The notes under the pieces are model-generated. The model did no database searches. It saw only the letters and a program-made list of their open reading frames with translations, and had not been told where the DNA came from. Both the position numbers and the translations under genes were made by a program. Below, piece by piece: positions 30,478 through 40,365 of a stretch of 64,000 nucleotides of DNA (positions are counted from its first letter, which is position 1; every line of letters begins with the position of its first letter). The stretch is taken from contig QCLC01000007.1 of the NCBI GenBank assembly GCA_003214855.1, forward strand, positions 1-64,000, in the 5' to 3' direction. Source of the DNA: Prochlorococcus sp. AG-412-I05. GTDB lineage: Bacteria; Cyanobacteriota; Cyanobacteriia; PCC-6307; Cyanobiaceae.

Positions 30478-31994
30478 TGATGTTTTTGCGTTCCCGTTTT
30501 TGGCTGGTTGCAATCAGTTTTGGAGCAGGGCTTGGATTTGTTCCAAGCTCTGCTCCTGCGCTTGAACGCTTGGTGTTTGATCTGCCTGTGCTGGAAAGTC
30601 AGATTGATTTTGAGCTTGGCGCTGCTCAGAGCGCAGGCGATTTAATTGATGCCAATCCCGATTTTGTGGAGTTGGATCGGGCTACGGATGGTGCTTTTGT
30701 GCGACTTCTCAATCAGGTCTTTAACGCTCCCCTGCCAGCGCAGATTGAGAAGGTGGTTGAGAAGTCTGTCGGGCAGCCTCTTTTGGAGCAGGCTCTGATC
30801 GCAGTATCCAAGTTGGTTCAAGTTGAGGGGTTGCGCAAAGACATCAGTGGAAGCCTGTTGCTTGAGGCGCTTTCGCGTGCTTCCAAGAGTGATCAGCCAA
30901 CTGTGCTTGGTTTGTTGCGACAAATCCCTGGTCAAGTTGCATCTATCAACTTGTCGAAATTGGCCAGTTATGTCTCACGACTTCAACGCAATCAGCTAGC
31001 AGCAAATCTGCTTGTGGAGAAAGAGGCTTCTGTTCAGATTAAAACTGGATTGCGCATGCCGCTTACGGGGTTGTGGTTAAGTCAGCAAGTTGATTTTCAG
31101 GCTTCTCATCGCTCGAAACCGATACGGGTGGTGGTGATACAACCAAAGTCTCGCTCAAATGGTCGCTTGGTGGTCATTTCACATGGGCTTTGGGAGTCTC
31201 CGAGAGATCTTCAGGGTTGGGCTGAATATCTTTCTGCTAACGGTTATACGGTGTTGCTCCCGGATCATCAGGGCAGTGATGCTGATCAGCAGAAGGCGAT
31301 GTTGGCGGGGGATCAACCTCCGCCGGGACCTCAAGAGTTGCGTCTTCGTGCGATGGATGTGACTGCGATGCTCTCTGCTGTTGAGTCAGGTCGTTTGTTG
31401 TCAAGACTTTCCCTTAATACAGATGAGGTTGCTGTTGTTGGTCATTCATGGGGGGCGACTACGGCGATTCAATTGGCTGGGGCACGCTCAACGGATGTGA
31501 AGCTCTCTGCTCGTTGTCATAACCAGGATGACCCTGAGCGCAATATCAGCTGGATACTGCAGTGCAGTTGGCTTTCCAAAATCAATGAGTCTTCTGTTGA
31601 AGACTCACGGGTCAAGGCAGTTGTGGCGGTGAGTCCGCCATTACGTCTGCTATTTGATCCAAGTAGAACTTCGGTTTTGACGGCCAAGGTTTTGTTGGTT
31701 AGTGGCACTCGTGATTGGGTCGTGCCTCCGGTGCCTGAGGCTCTGATGCCCATGCGTGATAGTGGTGCTTTGGAGTTTGGTCATCGCTTGGTGCTTGCCA
31801 AAGATGGTGGTCACTTCAACTTGATGGCACCTGCAAATCAGCTTCAGCCGGCCACTTTGGCGCCTCTCATTCTTGCTTGGATTAATGAACAGCTTGCACA
31901 TCCTGGTGTTGTCACCTTCAGTAGCGGCGGTTGGGGCGATCCCATGCATCCTTTAGTTGATGTGACTGATGCGGCTCTAAATCTGTATCGCTGA
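30477..31994 (+). CDS. Exported DUF1400 alpha/beta hydrolase
   Basis: The roughly 505-residue protein has a signal peptide (RSRFWLVAISFGAGLGFV, cleavage likely after SAPA), a DUF1400-like helical N-terminal part (about 30-150), then an alpha/beta hydrolase: LVVISHGLWESPRD (oxyanion loop), nucleophile elbow GHSWGA, and the C-terminal GGHF histidine. Homologues are annotated as predicted dienelactone-hydrolase-like enzymes; the substrate is unknown. It is translationally coupled to uvrA by TGATG; ATG 30480 is an equally good start. Confidence 0.85.
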   Translation: MMFLRSRFWLVAISFGAGLGFVPSSAPALERLVFDLPVLESQIDFELGAAQSAGDLIDANPDFVELDRATDGAFVRLLNQVFNAPLPAQIEKVVEKSVGQPLLEQALIAVSKLVQVEGLRKDISGSLLLEALSRASKSDQPTVLGLLRQIPGQVASINLSKLASYVSRLQRNQLAANLLVEKEASVQIKTGLRMPLTGLWLSQQVDFQASHRSKPIRVVVIQPKSRSNGRLVVISHGLWESPRDLQGWAEYLSANGYTVLLPDHQGSDADQQKAMLAGDQPPPGPQELRLRAMDVTAMLSAVESGRLLSRLSLNTDEVAVVGHSWGATTAIQLAGARSTDVKLSARCHNQDDPERNISWILQCSWLSKINESSVEDSRVKAVVAVSPPLRLLFDPSRTSVLTAKVLLVSGTRDWVVPPVPEALMPMRDSGALEFGHRLVLAKDGGHFNLMAPANQLQPATLAPLILAWINEQLAHPGVVTFSSGGWGDPMHPLVDVTDAALNLYR

Positions 31995-32240
31995 GGTTTT
32001 GGGCAAGCTTGTTGCGAGCAAGAGGCTTCATTATTCTGTCTTTGAGGTTTGTACTTCTCAACGATTCGTTCTAGGATTGATGGTGTTTAAAAGAGAAAAC
32101 ACATAGAGGGAATATATTGTTGTCGTTTCTAGTGAGCTGGGAGGCTTGGTTCTCATCCTTTCTTTAGGCTCATGAGGATGGAAGTTCATTGACTATTTCT
32201 TGATGACCATCCGCATATGGATTGGTTCGTTGATCGCCTT

Positions 32241-32245
32241 GGAGG
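32241..32245 (+). promoter_or_regulatory. Ribosome binding site of the sucrose-phosphate synthase gene
   Basis: GGAGG lies six bases before ATG 32252, supporting that start codon; strong Shine-Dalgarno sites are rare elsewhere in the window. Confidence 0.7.
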
Positions 32246-32251
32246 CATCAG

Positions 32252-34384
32252 ATGGGTTTGCGATTGCTTCATCTGCATCTTCATGGCCTGTTTCGATCTC
32301 ACGACTTGGAATTGGGTCGCGATGCTGATACAGGAGGCCAGGCTCTTTATGTGCTCGAGCTTGTCAGGGGCCTGGCTGCGCGTTCGGAAATTGAGCAGGT
32401 GGAGGTGGTTACCCGCTTAATTCATGATCGTCGGGTTTCTACTGACTATGCCAATCCCATTGAGGATATTGCTCCTGGGGCCAAGATCATCAGGCTGCCG
32501 TTTGGACCAAGACGATATTTGCGTAAGGAGTTGTTTTGGCCCTATTTGGATGATTTAGCGGATCAGACCGTTAGCCATCTCCAGCAGCAAGACCATCTTC
32601 CTGATTGGATTCATGCTCATTACGCCGATGCAGGCTATGTGGGAGCCCTTGTGAGTCGCAGGCTGGGTGTTCCCTTGGTGTTTACAGGTCATTCCTTGGG
32701 GAGGGAAAAGTTGCGGCGCCTGTTGGGAGTTGGTGGAGACCATGAACAGATCGAGCAAACATATGCCATTGGTCAACGCATTGATGCTGAAGAGTTGACT
32801 CTTGCTCATTGCAGTTTGGTGATTACGAGTACTCGCCAGGAAATTGATCATCAATACGCTCGCTATGGGCGTTTTGTTCCGGAGCAAGCGGAGGTGGTGC
32901 CTCCCGGCGTTGATTCCATTCGCTTTCATCCACTTCAATCTTCTAGTGAAACGGATGTTGTTGATGGCTTGCTCGCGCCCTTTTTGAGGAAACCTTCTTT
33001 ACCTCCTCTTTTGGCCATTTCCAGAGCTGTGCGTCGTAAGAATATTCCTTTTTTGGTGGAGGCTTACGGCCGCTCGCCTGTGTTGCGTCAACGGCATAAT
33101 CTTGTGCTTGTGCTCGGCTGTCGGGATGATCCTCGTCAGTTGGAGAAGCAACAGCGGGAGGTGTTCCAGCAGATTTTTGATCTCGTGGATCGTTACGACC
33201 TCTATGGCCGGGTGGCTTATCCCAAACAGCACCGTCGTGATCAGATCCCAGCGATTTACCGGTGGGCAGCCTTGCATCGTGGTTTGTTTGTGAATCCAGC
33301 GCTTACTGAGCCCTTTGGGCTCACTTTGCTTGAGGCGGCGGCCTGTGGTTTGCCGATGGTCGCGACTGATGACGGTGGTCCACGTGACATCCTGGCTCGT
33401 TGTGAAAATGGCTTGTTGGTTGACGTTACTGATCTGGAGGCACTTCAGGATGTAATGGAGCAGGCTGGTTCAGACGCAGATCAGTGGCGTCTTTGGAGTG
33501 ATAACGGGATTGAGGCGGTCAGTCGGCATTTCAGTTGGGATGCTCATGTTTGCCATTACTTGGCATTGATGAAGCAACGTCTTGAATTGTCTCAACCACG
33601 AATCTGGGCCTCAGATAAAGAGTGTCTGGGCAGTCCACTGGGGCAGAGTTTGTTGTTGCTGGATCTTGATAGTTCTCTCGAAGAACCCGAGGCAGAGGGT
33701 TTGGCTTCGCTGCGGCAGGGATTGGAATTCATTGGCTCTGGCGGTGCGCATGGTCTAGGAGTATTGACGGGTCGTTCTGTGCAGGCTGCAAAGAAGCGTT
33801 ATGCAGAGCTGCATCTTCCTTCCCCTCGGGTTTGGATTAGTCGCGCGGGTACTGAAATCCATTACGGATTGGAGGATCAGGCGGATCGCTTTTGGCAGGC
33901 TCATATCGATGTTGATTGGCAGCGACAGGCAGTGGTGTCTGCTTTAGCTGATCTCAAGGACCATTTGACCCTTCAGGACGATCAGGAGCAGGGTCCTCAC
34001 AAGGTGAGTTATCTATTGAAAGAGCATGGCGAGGCGATTTTGCCACTCGTCCGTCAGCGTTTAAGGCAAAGGGGTCAGGCGGCACGTCCTCATTTGCGTT
34101 GTCATTGGTTTTTGGATGTGGTGCCTTTGCGGGCCTCCCGTAGCGAAGCCATTCGCTATCTCGCTCTTCGTTGGGGGCTGCCTCTTGAGCAGATTTTGGT
34201 TGTTGCCAGTCAACAAGGCGATGCTGAATTGGTAAGGGGATTGACTGCTTCAGTAGTCCTTGCAGAGCATGATCCTTGTCTGGAGGGTTTGCGACATCAG
34301 CAACGCGTGTTTTTTGCTAGCAGCCCGCATTTGTTTGGACTTTTAGATGGCTTAAATCACTATCGGTTTTTCTTAAAGTCTTAA
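32252..34384 (+). CDS. spsA: Sucrose-phosphate synthase with C-terminal SPP-like domain
   Basis: Makes sucrose-6-phosphate from UDP-glucose and fructose-6-phosphate; sucrose is a compatible solute in these organisms. Residues 1 to about 450 form a GT4 glycosyltransferase: GRDADTGGQALYV, GHSLGREK, and NPALTEPFGLTLLEAAACGLP. From about 465 a HAD phosphatase-like domain follows, but its motifs depart from the SPP consensus: motif I is DLDSSL, and the GDSGND-like motif near 652 reads ASQQGD. Phosphatase activity is therefore doubtful. The stop shares a TTAA palindrome with the convergent purT stop. Confidence 0.93.
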   Translation: MGLRLLHLHLHGLFRSHDLELGRDADTGGQALYVLELVRGLAARSEIEQVEVVTRLIHDRRVSTDYANPIEDIAPGAKIIRLPFGPRRYLRKELFWPYLDDLADQTVSHLQQQDHLPDWIHAHYADAGYVGALVSRRLGVPLVFTGHSLGREKLRRLLGVGGDHEQIEQTYAIGQRIDAEELTLAHCSLVITSTRQEIDHQYARYGRFVPEQAEVVPPGVDSIRFHPLQSSSETDVVDGLLAPFLRKPSLPPLLAISRAVRRKNIPFLVEAYGRSPVLRQRHNLVLVLGCRDDPRQLEKQQREVFQQIFDLVDRYDLYGRVAYPKQHRRDQIPAIYRWAALHRGLFVNPALTEPFGLTLLEAAACGLPMVATDDGGPRDILARCENGLLVDVTDLEALQDVMEQAGSDADQWRLWSDNGIEAVSRHFSWDAHVCHYLALMKQRLELSQPRIWASDKECLGSPLGQSLLLLDLDSSLEEPEAEGLASLRQGLEFIGSGGAHGLGVLTGRSVQAAKKRYAELHLPSPRVWISRAGTEIHYGLEDQADRFWQAHIDVDWQRQAVVSALADLKDHLTLQDDQEQGPHKVSYLLKEHGEAILPLVRQRLRQRGQAARPHLRCHWFLDVVPLRASRSEAIRYLALRWGLPLEQILVVASQQGDAELVRGLTASVVLAEHDPCLEGLRHQQRVFFASSPHLFGLLDGLNHYRFFLKS

Positions 34385-35562
34385 CTGACACCCTTGCCCT
34401 TTCTTACCTGGATGGATGCGGCGGCTCGATCAGCTTTAGAGCGAACTGCTTCCAGAGACTTACCTTTGGCTAAAGCAACCCCCATGCGACGCCCTGGTCG
34501 AGCATTGGGTTTGCCGAACAGCAAGATCTGGGTGTCAATTTCTGAGAGGGCTTTCTCCACTCCTTTGTAGGAAATGGATGAGAGATTGTCTTTTGCCAGG
34601 ATCACCCTGCTTGCTGCTGCATCTGCATTTTGAATAGTAGGAATAGGTAATTTCAGCACTGCGCGCAGGTGTAGTTCGAATTCACTAAGGTTTTGGCTGA
34701 TTAGGGTGACAAGTCCGGTGTCATGCGGCCTTGGTGATAGTTCCGAGAAAATCACTTCATTGCCACATAGAAAGAATTCCACCCCGAACAATCCCACACC
34801 ACCAAGATTTTCGGTAATAGTCAGAGCCATTGATTGGGCTTGCTTGAGTTGTTCAGTAGAGAGCTCTGCTGGTTGCCAGCTGCATTGATAATCTCCATCA
34901 ATTTGTTCATGCCCGATTGGCTCGCAGAAGAGGGTGGAGCCATCCTCTTGGCGAATTGTGAGCAAAGTAATTTCTAGATCAAAGTGAAGGAACTCTTCCA
35001 CGATGACTCGCGGTGAGTTACCCCGGGACCCTGCCATAGCGGCTTGCCAGGCTTGCCGAAGGCCTTCAGGCTTGCTAACCACACTTTGGCCTTTGCCGGA
35101 GGAGCTCATGACTGGTTTGACTACCACTGGCCAGCCCAGGGGCTCAGCTGCATGTCTGAGTTCTTCGGCACTGCCGGCATAAGCAAATTTTGGGGTCAGT
35201 AGAGCCAATTCTTCGCTGGCGAGATCTCTGATTCGATCGCGATTCATTGTTACGGCTGTGGCTCGGGCCGTAGGGATCACTGTGATTCCTTCGTTTTCAA
35301 GCTCTGCCAGTGCATCCACCGCGAGTGCTTCGATTTCAGGGATCACCACATCTGGTTGATAACGACGAACCACAGCTTTGAGGGTTTCGGCATTGCTCAT
35401 GTCCAGAACCTCTGCTTGGTCTGCTACTTGCATGGCCGGGGCCCCGGAGTATCGATCACAGGCGATGACATGGCAACCCAAGCGTTGGGCTGCAATGGCG
35501 ACTTCCTTGCCGAGTTCTCCGCTGCCAAGTAACAGCAAGGTTTTTGGTAAGACAGTCATCAT
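34381..35562 (-). CDS. purT: Formate-dependent phosphoribosylglycinamide formyltransferase
   Basis: PurT formylates GAR using free formate and ATP, replacing folate-dependent PurN. The 393-residue ATP-grasp protein shows LLLGSGELGKE at the N-terminus, KPVMSSSGKGQS (ATP loop), VIVEEFLHFDLEITLL, GLFGVEFFLCGNEVIFSELSPRPHDTGLVT, and a Lys/Arg-rich tail. It is convergent with spsA (4-bp overlap). PurU, encoded at 47230-48120, can supply its formate. Confidence 0.96.
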   Translation of the reverse strand: MMTVLPKTLLLLGSGELGKEVAIAAQRLGCHVIACDRYSGAPAMQVADQAEVLDMSNAETLKAVVRRYQPDVVIPEIEALAVDALAELENEGITVIPTARATAVTMNRDRIRDLASEELALLTPKFAYAGSAEELRHAAEPLGWPVVVKPVMSSSGKGQSVVSKPEGLRQAWQAAMAGSRGNSPRVIVEEFLHFDLEITLLTIRQEDGSTLFCEPIGHEQIDGDYQCSWQPAELSTEQLKQAQSMALTITENLGGVGLFGVEFFLCGNEVIFSELSPRPHDTGLVTLISQNLSEFELHLRAVLKLPIPTIQNADAAASRVILAKDNLSSISYKGVEKALSEIDTQILLFGKPNARPGRRMGVALAKGKSLEAVRSKADRAAASIQVRKGKGVS

Positions 35563-35639
35563 GAAGGTGTTGATGATGAGTTGATCTTCGCGCTTGGCTG
35601 GTTTGGGGAATGGCTTTAAAAGGGCTATTTGAGATGCCT

Positions 35640-35888
35640 TTACACGTTGAGATCAGGGATCAGCGTGAGCTGCCGAAAGGCTGGTTCTTCGCTGATGAAC
35701 CCCCAGGCTTCGAATACACCGGGATCAGGATGAGTGATGCGTTGTTGTTGCATGTTTTGTTCCAGCCGAAAGCCTTCTTGGGCCATGCGGCGCATCAGAC
35801 TTGCAGCCTCTTCGAAACGGGAAGCCATGGCTTCAAGGCTTGCGCAGTCGCTTGTGAGACCAGCCTCTTTCCAGGTGAAGTAACTCAT
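35640..35888 (-). CDS. Conserved small protein of unknown function
   Basis: The longest frame starts at 36017, but residues before ATG 35888 look random; from MSYFTWKEAGL the 82-residue sequence looks protein-like and resembles small proteins I recall from marine picocyanobacteria. It has an amphipathic helix (LEAMASRFEEAASLMRRMAQEGF) and a C-terminal PGVFEAWGFISEE segment. No known domain is recognised. It lies between purT and the ferric-reductase pseudogene on the same strand. Confidence 0.72.
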   Translation of the reverse strand: MSYFTWKEAGLTSDCASLEAMASRFEEAASLMRRMAQEGFRLEQNMQQQRITHPDPGVFEAWGFISEEPAFRQLTLIPDLNV

Positions 35889-36158
35889 TTTTTTAATGCA
35901 CCAGATTGATGGTGAAGACGACTTGGTGTTTGAAGCTTCGAGGTTCCGCAGACCACATTGGCTATTGGGGTGGTATGGATTTTTCTCGTTGGCAGTTTTT
36001 CTGTGTTGACAGGTCAACGATTATCGGCGGACAAGCCTGACCGACCGAGAGAGGGTGCTCTCAATAAGTGCGACACAATTGAGAATTTCTGGTCTTTGCC
36101 CCCCGTTGGCTTTTTTTGCACCAGCAAAACGCTCACGTTGCTTGATAAGGCTTGGACT

Positions 36159-36773
36159 TTAGTGAGTGAAGGATGCTGCTCCGTGAGGTGCCTTCGGGGG
36201 GGTGTGCTTGATCAGTTTCAAAGGAAGCAAGGCCAATATGTAAACAAGGAACGGGATGTAGAACTTTGGATCTTCACGTGTGTGTCCAACGTAGGTGAGG
36301 AGAAAGACGGTCCAAAGCCAGTGGCTGCCAATCCAATGCAGTCTCTTTCAATTTTTCATACCCATCCAATGCTGGGCCCGATCAGTGGAAGTTAAGGCCA
36401 TCAGGAAAATAAACACATAACCAAGACCACCAACAATCCACTTTCCCATCGGCTGATCTTCGAGAAAAGGTTCTGGGAAGTTCAAAGAGATCGGCACAAT
36501 CAGGCTGAGGTGAATGAAGTGCGAGGCTGCAAAGTTCAGTCCGATGTAGCGTCTGTAGTCAATAGTTCAGATCGTAAAAGGTGTTTTCCAGAGGGAATAG
36601 ACACTCGAAGCTGTAAAGGCAATGGAGAAGAGAAATAGAGAGCTTCTACCGGTCTAATCAATGCTTGCGGTGATCGTTTCGGCATTCCATCCGCTCAAAA
36701 CGAAAAAGATGGTAAGCATCAGAAGGATCATTTCAGCGACCAAAGCAGTGATATTCCAGCCTTGTAGTTTCAT
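36159..36773 (-). pseudogene. Ferric-reductase-like transmembrane protein, broken by three in-frame stops
   Basis: Reading from ATG 36773 gives a 204-codon frame with no frameshift but three nonsense codons: TAG at codon 40 (36654-36656), TGA at codon 69 (36567-36569) and TGA at codon 142 (36348-36350); the natural stop is TAA 36159-36161. The remaining sequence is a polytopic membrane protein with DYRRYIGLNFAASHFIHL and KRLHWIGSHWLWTVFLLTYVGH, matching the heme-binding helices of the ferric reductase / MsrQ-like family. The TGA before KRLH plausibly replaces Trp. It lies 92 bp downstream of mraY. Confidence 0.75.
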
Positions 36774-36865
36774 GCCTTCATTTCGGTATTGATATTCTGA
36801 AACTGATACGATTTGCTTGCAAGAAGTGAGTTTAAAAGTGCATCTTTATTTCTTATAGAACTAAC

Positions 36866-37999
36866 TCATGCCAGCACTGATGCAGTGGGGCGTAATAGCA
36901 GACCCAGCAGCACTAAGCCTCCAGTGCTCAACCAAAATCTTCGCACCACCATTTGCTCGTCGGCACCTCCGATTTCATAGTGGTGGTGAAGCGGGGCCAT
37001 GCGGAATACTCGTCGTCCAACTCCGTCAGGTCCTTTGGTGGCTTTGAAAACCCATACCTGAATAATCACAGAAAGGGATTCAGCCAAGAACACACCACCC
37101 ATGATCAATAGCGGCCAGAGGCTGTTGGAGAGGATTGCGACTCCACTCAAGGCGGCCCCCATTGCTAGTGAGCCTGTGTCGCCCATGAACACTCGGGCTG
37201 GGTTGCGGTTGTGCATCAGAAAACCGAGCCAGGCCCCTGCCATTGCCATGCAGAAGCCTGCTAGTACAGGATCGCCATCATTGCCTCTGAGCATCAGTTG
37301 AATTGCTAGTCCAGTGAAGACAATTGCCCCGCAACCACTGGCTAGCCCATCGAGTCCGTCGGTGAGATTGGTGGCGTTGCTTTCCGCTAGGAACACGAAC
37401 AGCGTTAGTGGCCAGATCATTACCCCCATCTCGATGGACATGCCAAAGGGCAGCGAGATGCTGGAGTCGATCCAGTGTTGCCAGCCCGCCCAAGTGAGAA
37501 AGATCAGGCCGGCTGCGGCTTGAAGTAGAAGTTTTCCTTGAGGGGTAAGACCAGTGTTGGTTCTGCGCGTGAGACTGCGCCAGTCGTCGAAGCCACCGAT
37601 CACCATGTAAGCCAGGGTGATGCATGCCAGAGCTAGCAGCTGCTCACTGCTTTCTCCATTCACACTGACGAGACTTCCGATGATGACCCCAGCAGGAACA
37701 ACTAGCAGCCCACCCATGGTTGGTGTGCCAGATTTGCGCTGATGAGTCTGTGGTCCGTCTTCTCGAATCACTTGCCCCATTTTTAGGGCCCTTAGCTTTG
37801 GGATGCCCCAGCTTGCGATCAGCACTGAAATCAGTGTTGAAATCATCAACGGCAAGCTGAGCAGACTATTGGCTATGAAGCGGTCCGATATGAAGCTTGC
37901 AGCAAAGATAACGATCCCGAGCAAGCTTGCGGACGTTGTCCCTTGAGTCCACCACCTTTGTGTATCCGTATCAGCCAATGGCTTCGGAGAGTTGCTCAC
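36866..37999 (-). CDS. mraY: Phospho-N-acetylmuramoyl-pentapeptide transferase MraY
   Basis: Makes lipid I in peptidoglycan synthesis at the inner membrane. The 377-residue multi-pass protein has the family blocks [38 protein letters not shown] and [10 protein letters not shown]. Ten or so hydrophobic helices are visible. Start is GTG 37999. It stands apart from any dcw cluster, as is usual in cyanobacteria. Confidence 0.97.
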   Translation of the reverse strand: MSNSPKPLADTDTQRWWTQGTTSASLLGIVIFAASFISDRFIANSLLSLPLMISTLISVLIASWGIPKLRALKMGQVIREDGPQTHQRKSGTPTMGGLLVVPAGVIIGSLVSVNGESSEQLLALACITLAYMVIGGFDDWRSLTRRTNTGLTPQGKLLLQAAAGLIFLTWAGWQHWIDSSISLPFGMSIEMGVMIWPLTLFVFLAESNATNLTDGLDGLASGCGAIVFTGLAIQLMLRGNDGDPVLAGFCMAMAGAWLGFLMHNRNPARVFMGDTGSLAMGAALSGVAILSNSLWPLLIMGGVFLAESLSVIIQVWVFKATKGPDGVGRRVFRMAPLHHHYEIGGADEQMVVRRFWLSTGGLVLLGLLLRPTASVLA

Positions 38000-38060
38000 G
38001 TTAGGGCTTGATTGGCAGTGAGTAATGAAGTGAGCAGGCTTCTTCGGTTTGAGAAAATGG

Positions 38061-38348
38061 CTATTCTTCCCAGTTTTCTTCTGTTTGCTCGTCGTCGGCT
38101 TTGTAATCTTCTTTCTCTCCCATCAAAGCCGAAAGCTCCTCTTCCTCTACTGTGCTGATCTCTGGTGAGGTGGATTCTTCATCGGCGACTAGCCTTCCAC
38201 TTGCTTCGAGCCAACTCAGCAGATCTGGTTCTTCGCGTAGGGGCAAAACAGGGGCAGGTTCTGTTCTTCTATAGCGTGTAAGAGCAGGGTTGATGCCGTC
38301 GAGTGCGCTCAGGTTGATCGTATCGAGGGCGCTCATTTGTGAGGACAT
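38061..38348 (-). CDS. DUF3134 family protein
   Basis: A 95-residue acidic protein with the DUF3134 core [35 protein letters not shown] at about 19-53, followed by a Glu/Asp-rich tail. The family is restricted to cyanobacteria and has no known function. It is divergent from the small membrane protein gene that precedes argG, with a 24-bp gap. Confidence 0.87.
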   Translation of the reverse strand: MSSQMSALDTINLSALDGINPALTRYRRTEPAPVLPLREEPDLLSWLEASGRLVADEESTSPEISTVEEEELSALMGEKEDYKADDEQTEENWEE

Positions 38349-38372
38349 AGATCAATCAGTCAACATAGTTCA

Positions 38373-38648
38373 TTGACTTCCTCTGATCAGGTGTTTTTTT
38401 CTTCCAAGCTGATCTTGATGGTTCTTGCCTGGGGCTTGGCCTTACTACTCAGCTTTGGCTTGCGGTTTTGGGGTCTGTTGCATCCTGAGCCTTTTGTAAT
38501 TCGGCCCCTTCTGGTGGCGTTGTTGCTCTTTGTTCCTGCGGTTGGCCTCGGTATTTGGGTCATGCGGGAGGGATTTTCTACGGCTGATTCCGGTTCTTTG
38601 GTCAACGGGAAGGGAGAATCTTTGAATTGTGATTCGGAGTCCAGTTGA
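38373..38648 (+). CDS. Small two-helix membrane protein upstream of argG
   Basis: The 91-residue product has two hydrophobic helices ([19 protein letters not shown], about 14-33; [20 protein letters not shown], about 45-65) and a polar tail. The start is uncertain: TTG 38373 or GTG 38391. Its stop overlaps the argG ATG (TGATG), so the two are translationally coupled. No named domain was recognised. Confidence 0.72.
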   Translation: MTSSDQVFFSSKLILMVLAWGLALLLSFGLRFWGLLHPEPFVIRPLLVALLLFVPAVGLGIWVMREGFSTADSGSLVNGKGESLNCDSESS

Positions 38649-39853
38649 TGGGGCGTGCGAAGAAGGTGGTGCTTGCTTATTCCGGTGGTGTTGACACCAG
38701 CGTTTGCATCCCATACCTCAAGCATGAATGGGGGGTAGACGAGGTGATCACCTTTGCTGCTGATTTAGGTCAGGGCGATGAGCTTGATCCCATCCGCCTT
38801 AAGGCTCTTGATGCGGGTGCTAGTCAGTCTCTGGTGGGAGATTTGATAGAGCCTTTTGTAGAAGAGTTTGCTTTGCCGGCGATTCGTGCCAATGCTCTTT
38901 ACGAAGGTCGTTATCCACTGTCTACGGCGTTAGCTCGCCCCCTGATTGCTCGTCAGTTGGTAGAGGTTGCCAGGGAGGTCGGGGCCGATGCGGTGGCTCA
39001 TGGTTGTACGGGTAAAGGCAACGATCAGGTGCGTTTTGATTTGGCTATTGCAGCACTAGCACCTGATCTCAAGGTGCTAACTCCCGCTCGGGAATGGAGC
39101 ATGAGCAGAGAGGAGGCGATCGCCTATGGCGAACGCTGTGGGATTCCTGCCCCTGTGAGTAAGAAATCGCCTTATTCGATTGATCTGAATCTTTTGGGTC
39201 GGAGTATTGAAGCGGGTCCTCTTGAAGATCCGATGGTGGCTCCGCCCGAGGAGGTCTTTGCCATGACCTCCTCGATTGACGCTGCACCCTCACAGGCTCA
39301 GGACATTGAGATCAGTTTTGAAGCTGGTAATCCTGTGGCTATTGATGGGGTGCGACTTGATTCGGTGGGTTTGATCAAGGAGGCGAATCGTCTTGCTGGA
39401 CGGCATGGTTTCGGTCGCCTTGACATCATTGAGAATCGGGTGGTTGGTATCAAGAGCCGTGAGATTTATGAAACTCCAGGGTTACTTTTGTTGATTCGTG
39501 CTCATCAGGAATTGGAGAGTTTGACACTTGCTGCGGATGTGTTGCGCATGAAGCGTCAATTGGAGATGCAATGGGCTGAGCTGGTCTATCAGGGCCTTTG
39601 GTTTTCCCCTTTGAAGGATGCTCTGGATGGATTCATGGATCGCACTCAGATTTATGTGAATGGCTTGGTGCGGATTCGTCTCCATAAAGGCAATGCCATG
39701 GTGATTGGCCGGAGCTCTGACACCAACAGCTTGTATATATCTGATATGGCTACCTATGGCAGCGAGGACAACTTTGACCACAGGGCTGCTGAAGGATTTA
39801 TCTACATCTGGGGACTTCCAAGTCGCCTTTGGGCAGCAGCTCGTCGAGGCTAA
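38648..39853 (+). CDS. argG: Argininosuccinate synthase
   Basis: Joins citrulline and aspartate, with ATP. The 401-residue protein shows the PP-loop [10 protein letters not shown] (ATP site), [31 protein letters not shown] and [15 protein letters not shown]. The ATG at 38648 overlaps the stop of the small membrane protein gene. The following step, ArgH, is encoded across the origin at 4745-6160. Confidence 0.97.
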   Translation: MGRAKKVVLAYSGGVDTSVCIPYLKHEWGVDEVITFAADLGQGDELDPIRLKALDAGASQSLVGDLIEPFVEEFALPAIRANALYEGRYPLSTALARPLIARQLVEVAREVGADAVAHGCTGKGNDQVRFDLAIAALAPDLKVLTPAREWSMSREEAIAYGERCGIPAPVSKKSPYSIDLNLLGRSIEAGPLEDPMVAPPEEVFAMTSSIDAAPSQAQDIEISFEAGNPVAIDGVRLDSVGLIKEANRLAGRHGFGRLDIIENRVVGIKSREIYETPGLLLLIRAHQELESLTLAADVLRMKRQLEMQWAELVYQGLWFSPLKDALDGFMDRTQIYVNGLVRIRLHKGNAMVIGRSSDTNSLYISDMATYGSEDNFDHRAAEGFIYIWGLPSRLWAAARRG

Positions 39854-39868
39854 GTTGTGATCTTTTGA

Positions 39869-40282
39869 TTAGTTTTCTTGTGGAGATTGTCCTTTGCCTC
39901 CAAGCCATCTTGTGCGAAGCAGGGAAGGCACTCTTAATGGGTGAGGCTCCTCAAGTATGATTGCTTCACTTTGAATAGCAGAGTTTTGAGTATGTGTGAT
40001 TAGGCGATAGTGCTCTAGTAAGGGGATGAGTCGTTGTTGAAATTTTCGTTCGAAAATATCAGGGAGTTCTTTTAGGAGTGCTTCGTATTCCTTGATTTGC
40101 TCCTTAAGGTCTTTGATTTGACTTTTAAGTAGATCTTGTTGGTCATAAGGATTTTCTTTGAAGTTAGATCTGATCTCAGCCTTGGTTAGTAGCAACTTGC
40201 CTGTTAATTGCCGCCATTGTTGGATGGCATTAAGTCTGGTTATTTTTTTATTTTCTTGTTGTGTTTCCTGTTTCTTCCACAT
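39869..40282 (-). CDS. Coiled-coil protein of unknown function
   Basis: From ATG 40282 the frame gives 137 residues: a basic N-terminus, then a heptad-like stretch (about 45-85, KSQIKDLKEQIKEYEALLKEL) and a C-terminal Pro/Arg-rich part. A longer start at 40321 is possible. No family was recognised. It is convergent with argG (15-bp gap) and follows rpsF on the same strand. Confidence 0.68.
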   Translation of the reverse strand: MWKKQETQQENKKITRLNAIQQWRQLTGKLLLTKAEIRSNFKENPYDQQDLLKSQIKDLKEQIKEYEALLKELPDIFERKFQQRLIPLLEHYRLITHTQNSAIQSEAIILEEPHPLRVPSLLRTRWLGGKGQSPQEN

Positions 40283-40365
40283 TGGAAGAGGGGTCTGATG
40301 GTCCTGATGGGCAGCGCGCATGGCAGCAAGTTAACGCCAAGCAGCTTTTTCAACAATGGTGTTGA

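Noticed and set aside
36040..36090. Inverted repeat CTCAAT/ATTGAG upstream of the small conserved gene
   Set aside because: Six-base arms with a 12-base loop and no T-run; not distinguishable from chance.
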